A stretch of 64,000 nucleotides of DNA, taken from positions 4,296,501-4,360,500 of the forward strand of contig NZ_CP091430.1 in NCBI RefSeq assembly GCF_024734895.1, written 5' to 3'. Source of the DNA: Paenibacillus spongiae (GTDB lineage: Bacteria; Bacillota; Bacilli; Paenibacillales; Paenibacillaceae). The notes beneath the pieces were generated by a model, which searched no databases, was not told where the DNA came from, and saw nothing but the letters and a program-made list of their open reading frames with translations. Made by a program: the position numbers and the translations under genes. The stretch's first letter is position 1; each line of letters begins with the position of its first letter. Of the stretch, positions 62,306 to 64,000 are shown one piece after another.

Positions 62306-62797
62306 TTAATTTACATCGTCATGCTTCAGTTGTTCGAACACTTTCACATACTCCTCGTATTTCACTTTCCATATGTCTTTTCTAGATTCTATGATTCTGC
62401 CGTCAAGAATAGCTTCGATGACATCCAGACAAACATCCCACCCTGCTATATCTCTGGGGGTATGATCCGTTATCTTCGTAATCTTCTCGATAAAGACCAA
62501 CCGGCAGCCCTCCGGCTCCGCCTCGAGTTCGAAACGAACACGGTCTGCATCCCATGTGTACTCGAGCACAGAGTTGTTTCGGAACTCGATGATTTCCATT
62601 TCGTCATACGTGCCATCCTGCATGTCGAACTTGATCGTACCGCCTTCGCGAAGGTCATCAATCCGCAGCTCGGAAAACCACTGGGCAAGCTTATCGTTTT
62701 CAGTCAACATTGCCCATACGTCCTCGACGGTATGCTTCAGATGTCTTTCGAATCGAGCTATAACGAGCTCATCAGCCTTGCTTATCTTAGCTAGCAT
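62306..62797 (-). CDS. SRPBCC (AHSA1/START-like) domain protein
   Basis: A 163-residue single-domain protein of the helix-grip fold, with the AHSA1-type pattern: FERHLKHTVEDVWAMLTE, LAQWFSEL, and C-terminal RDIAGWDVCLDVIEAIL. Such proteins bind small hydrophobic ligands or act as Hsp90-activator-like domains. The ATG at 62797 has AGGAGGAG nine bases upstream. Not in an evident operon. Confidence 0.85.
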   Translation of the reverse strand: MLAKISKADELVIARFERHLKHTVEDVWAMLTENDKLAQWFSELRIDDLREGGTIKFDMQDGTYDEMEIIEFRNNSVLEYTWDADRVRFELEAEPEGCRLVFIEKITKITDHTPRDIAGWDVCLDVIEAILDGRIIESRKDIWKVKYEEYVKVFEQLKHDDVN

Positions 62798-63115
62798 TAG
62801 AATAATCTCCTCCTGTACGATCAAATAGAATCCCCCTCGATATCCGAGGATAAGACATACCTATCCTTCAGTATCAAGCTCCAAATCGCTCCTGTTACCA
62901 GCATGCAGCTGCTATTTATTTTTCCTCGAATCTCGCAGCTTTCAAGAAATCGCACCTCTATAGAGTCATTCACTTTTACCGTTAATCCGACAATCCGATT
63001 ACAAAAAAAAGGTCTTGGGTGCAGCTCGGGGGCAGCCCGATCCTATCGTTCAAATCATGAACGTTGCCCCCATTTAGCTATCCCCAAAACCTTGTTAAAT
63101 CGATCTTATTCTAAA
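62798..63115. other. Intergenic region between the SRPBCC gene and glnA
   Basis: About 320 bases; the glnA terminator (63003-63093) occupies its right half. The left half is AT-rich and presumably carries the SRPBCC promoter, but I see no convincing box pair or gene. Confidence 0.6.
63003..63093 (-). terminator. Large nested terminator of glnA
   Basis: Three nested stems: AAGGTTTTGGG/CCCAAGACCTT at the base, GGGGGCA/TGCCCCC, and an inner CGTTC/GAACG hairpin, followed by eight T residues on the minus strand; about 23 bases after the glnA stop. Confidence 0.75.
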
Positions 63116-64000
63116 TTAATACAGCGTCAGATATTGATCGCGTTCCCATTGATGGACTTGCGTACGATACATATCCCACTCGATTTCCTTGAGCTCATAG
63201 AAGTGGGCAAGTGCATGATCGCCAAGGGCGTCGCAGATCACTTCGCTGCGGAGCATCTCTTCAAGGCTTTCCTTCAGGTCGAGCGGCAGGCTTGGAATCC
63301 CTTCATCCACACGCTCTTCATCCGTCATGACATAGATGTTGCGATCTGTCGGAGCCGGAACGGTCAGCTTATTCTGAATACCGTCAAGACCCGCTTTCAG
63401 CATGACAGCTAGCGCCAGGTATGGATTAGCTGCCGGATCCGGGTTACGAACTTCTACACGCGTGCTCAGACCGCGGGATGCCGGAATACGGATCATCGGG
63501 CTTCGGTTGCTTGCCGACCATGCAACATAACATGGGGCTTCATAGCCTGGAACCAGACGCTTGTAAGAGTTTACGGTCGGATTCGTAATCGCTGCGAATG
63601 CGCGGGCATGCTTAAGAATGCCGGCCATATACTGGTAAGCTGTCTGGCTCAAGCCAAGCTTGTCAGTCTCGTCATAGAACGCGTTCTTCTTCCCTTGGAA
63701 CAGCGATTGGTGGCAGTGCATACCCGATCCGTTCACACCGAACAGCGGCTTCGGCATAAATGTCGCATGGAGGCCATGTTGGCGTGCAACGGTCTTGACG
63801 ACCAGCTTGAAGGTTTGAATCTGGTCAGCCGCTTTCACCGCGTCCGCATATTTGAAGTCAATCTCATGTTGGCCTGGAGCTACTTCGTGATGGGATGCTT
63901 CGATTTCGAAGCCCATTTCTTCCAATGTCAGAACGATCTCGCGACGGCAGTTCTCGCCCAGGTCGGTAGGAGCCAAGTCGAAATAGCCGCCTTGGTCGTT
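63116..64000 (-). CDS. glnA: Glutamine synthetase type I, C-terminal part
   Basis: The C-terminal 294 residues of GlnA; the N-terminal third is beyond the right edge of the window. The visible part begins [11 protein letters not shown] and contains [13 protein letters not shown] (metal ligands), [21 protein letters not shown] with the catalytic His and Asn-Gly loop, and [19 protein letters not shown]. It amidates glutamate to glutamine with ATP, cooperating with glutamate synthase (gltD here) in nitrogen assimilation. The short tail after the core suggests the GSI-alpha type, consistent with Bacillales. Confidence 0.95.
   Translation of the reverse strand, partial: NDQGGYFDLAPTDLGENCRREIVLTLEEMGFEIEASHHEVAPGQHEIDFKYADAVKAADQIQTFKLVVKTVARQHGLHATFMPKPLFGVNGSGMHCHQSLFQGKKNAFYDETDKLGLSQTAYQYMAGILKHARAFAAITNPTVNSYKRLVPGYEAPCYVAWSASNRSPMIRIPASRGLSTRVEVRNPDPAANPYLALAVMLKAGLDGIQNKLTVPAPTDRNIYVMTDEERVDEGIPSLPLDLKESLEEMLRSEVICDALGDHALAHFYELKEIEWDMYRTQVHQWERDQYLTLY

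Overview
The window looks like chromosomal DNA from a spore-forming, low-G+C Gram-positive of the Paenibacillus/Cohnella kind. The evidence is a bacillithiol disulfide reductase, a pdhABCD cluster, the lexA/yneA divergent pair with Bacillus-type SOS boxes (GAAC-N4-GTTC), the mrfAB pair, a DUF896 protein, strong AGGAGG ribosome sites and frequent TTG starts. I see no tRNA, rRNA, CRISPR array, insertion sequence or prophage. Most genes lie on the minus strand.

Layout. 1-2.4 kb: a partial unknown gene, bdr and two small unknown genes. 2.5-5.8 kb: a two-gene 2-oxoacid:ferredoxin oxidoreductase (alpha-beta and gamma-delta fusions). 6-12.2 kb: a ChbG-like deacetylase, a MOSC protein, an APC permease, a membrane-anchored Spo0F-like receiver, a DUF3298-type protein and an orphan ABC ATPase. 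12.3-18.5 kb: small unknown genes, a HAD phosphatase, topB, a B-box zinc membrane protein with an odd start and a membrane-anchored glucosaminidase-like protein. 18.5-27.3 kb: gltD, folA-thyA, an acyl-CoA thioesterase and pdhABCD. 27.6-36.1 kb: an esterase, a low-molecular-weight phosphatase, a TRIC channel, thiN, a MutS2-like ATPase without a Smr domain, an MBL hydrolase, two GNATs and a carbon-nitrogen hydrolase. 36.2-42.6 kb: an NlpC/P60 endopeptidase, a two-component system, an ABC-F ATPase and a Ser/Thr kinase fused to a degenerate MinD/ParA-like domain. 42.7-46.5 kb: an apparently co-transcribed repair and RNA-modification block (Fpg-like glycosylase, nfo, cpREC receiver, ABC ATPase, RlmM-like methyltransferase). 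46.6-52.2 kb: a translationally coupled mrfA-mrfB-oxidoreductase-HAD run. 52.5-58.9 kb: a broken PAS gene, rnz, metH, mtnD and a HAD gene. 59-64 kb: a small membrane protein, an aldo/keto reductase, DUF896, yneA/lexA, an SRPBCC protein and the 3' part of glnA.

The most interesting signal is the roughly 400-base leader of the MutS2-like gene (about 32,483-32,900, minus strand). It has a near-consensus promoter, then an 8-residue peptide with its own ribosome site. The last codons of that peptide form one arm of an 11-bp stem closing a nested structure, and two strong intrinsic terminators follow before the gene. This is the layout of ribosome-controlled transcription attenuation. It sits in front of an ATPase that keeps the MutS2 ATPase and KOW-like regions but lacks the Smr nuclease. 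I infer a ribosome-stress-inducible factor, possibly for stalled or antibiotic-bound ribosomes; the sequence does not prove this.

Other points to check: six SOS-box-like sites between yneA and lexA, with one inside each promoter spacer; a possible AUC start (or frameshift) in the B-box protein; a Spo0F-like receiver with its own membrane anchor; and the kinase/P-loop fusion.
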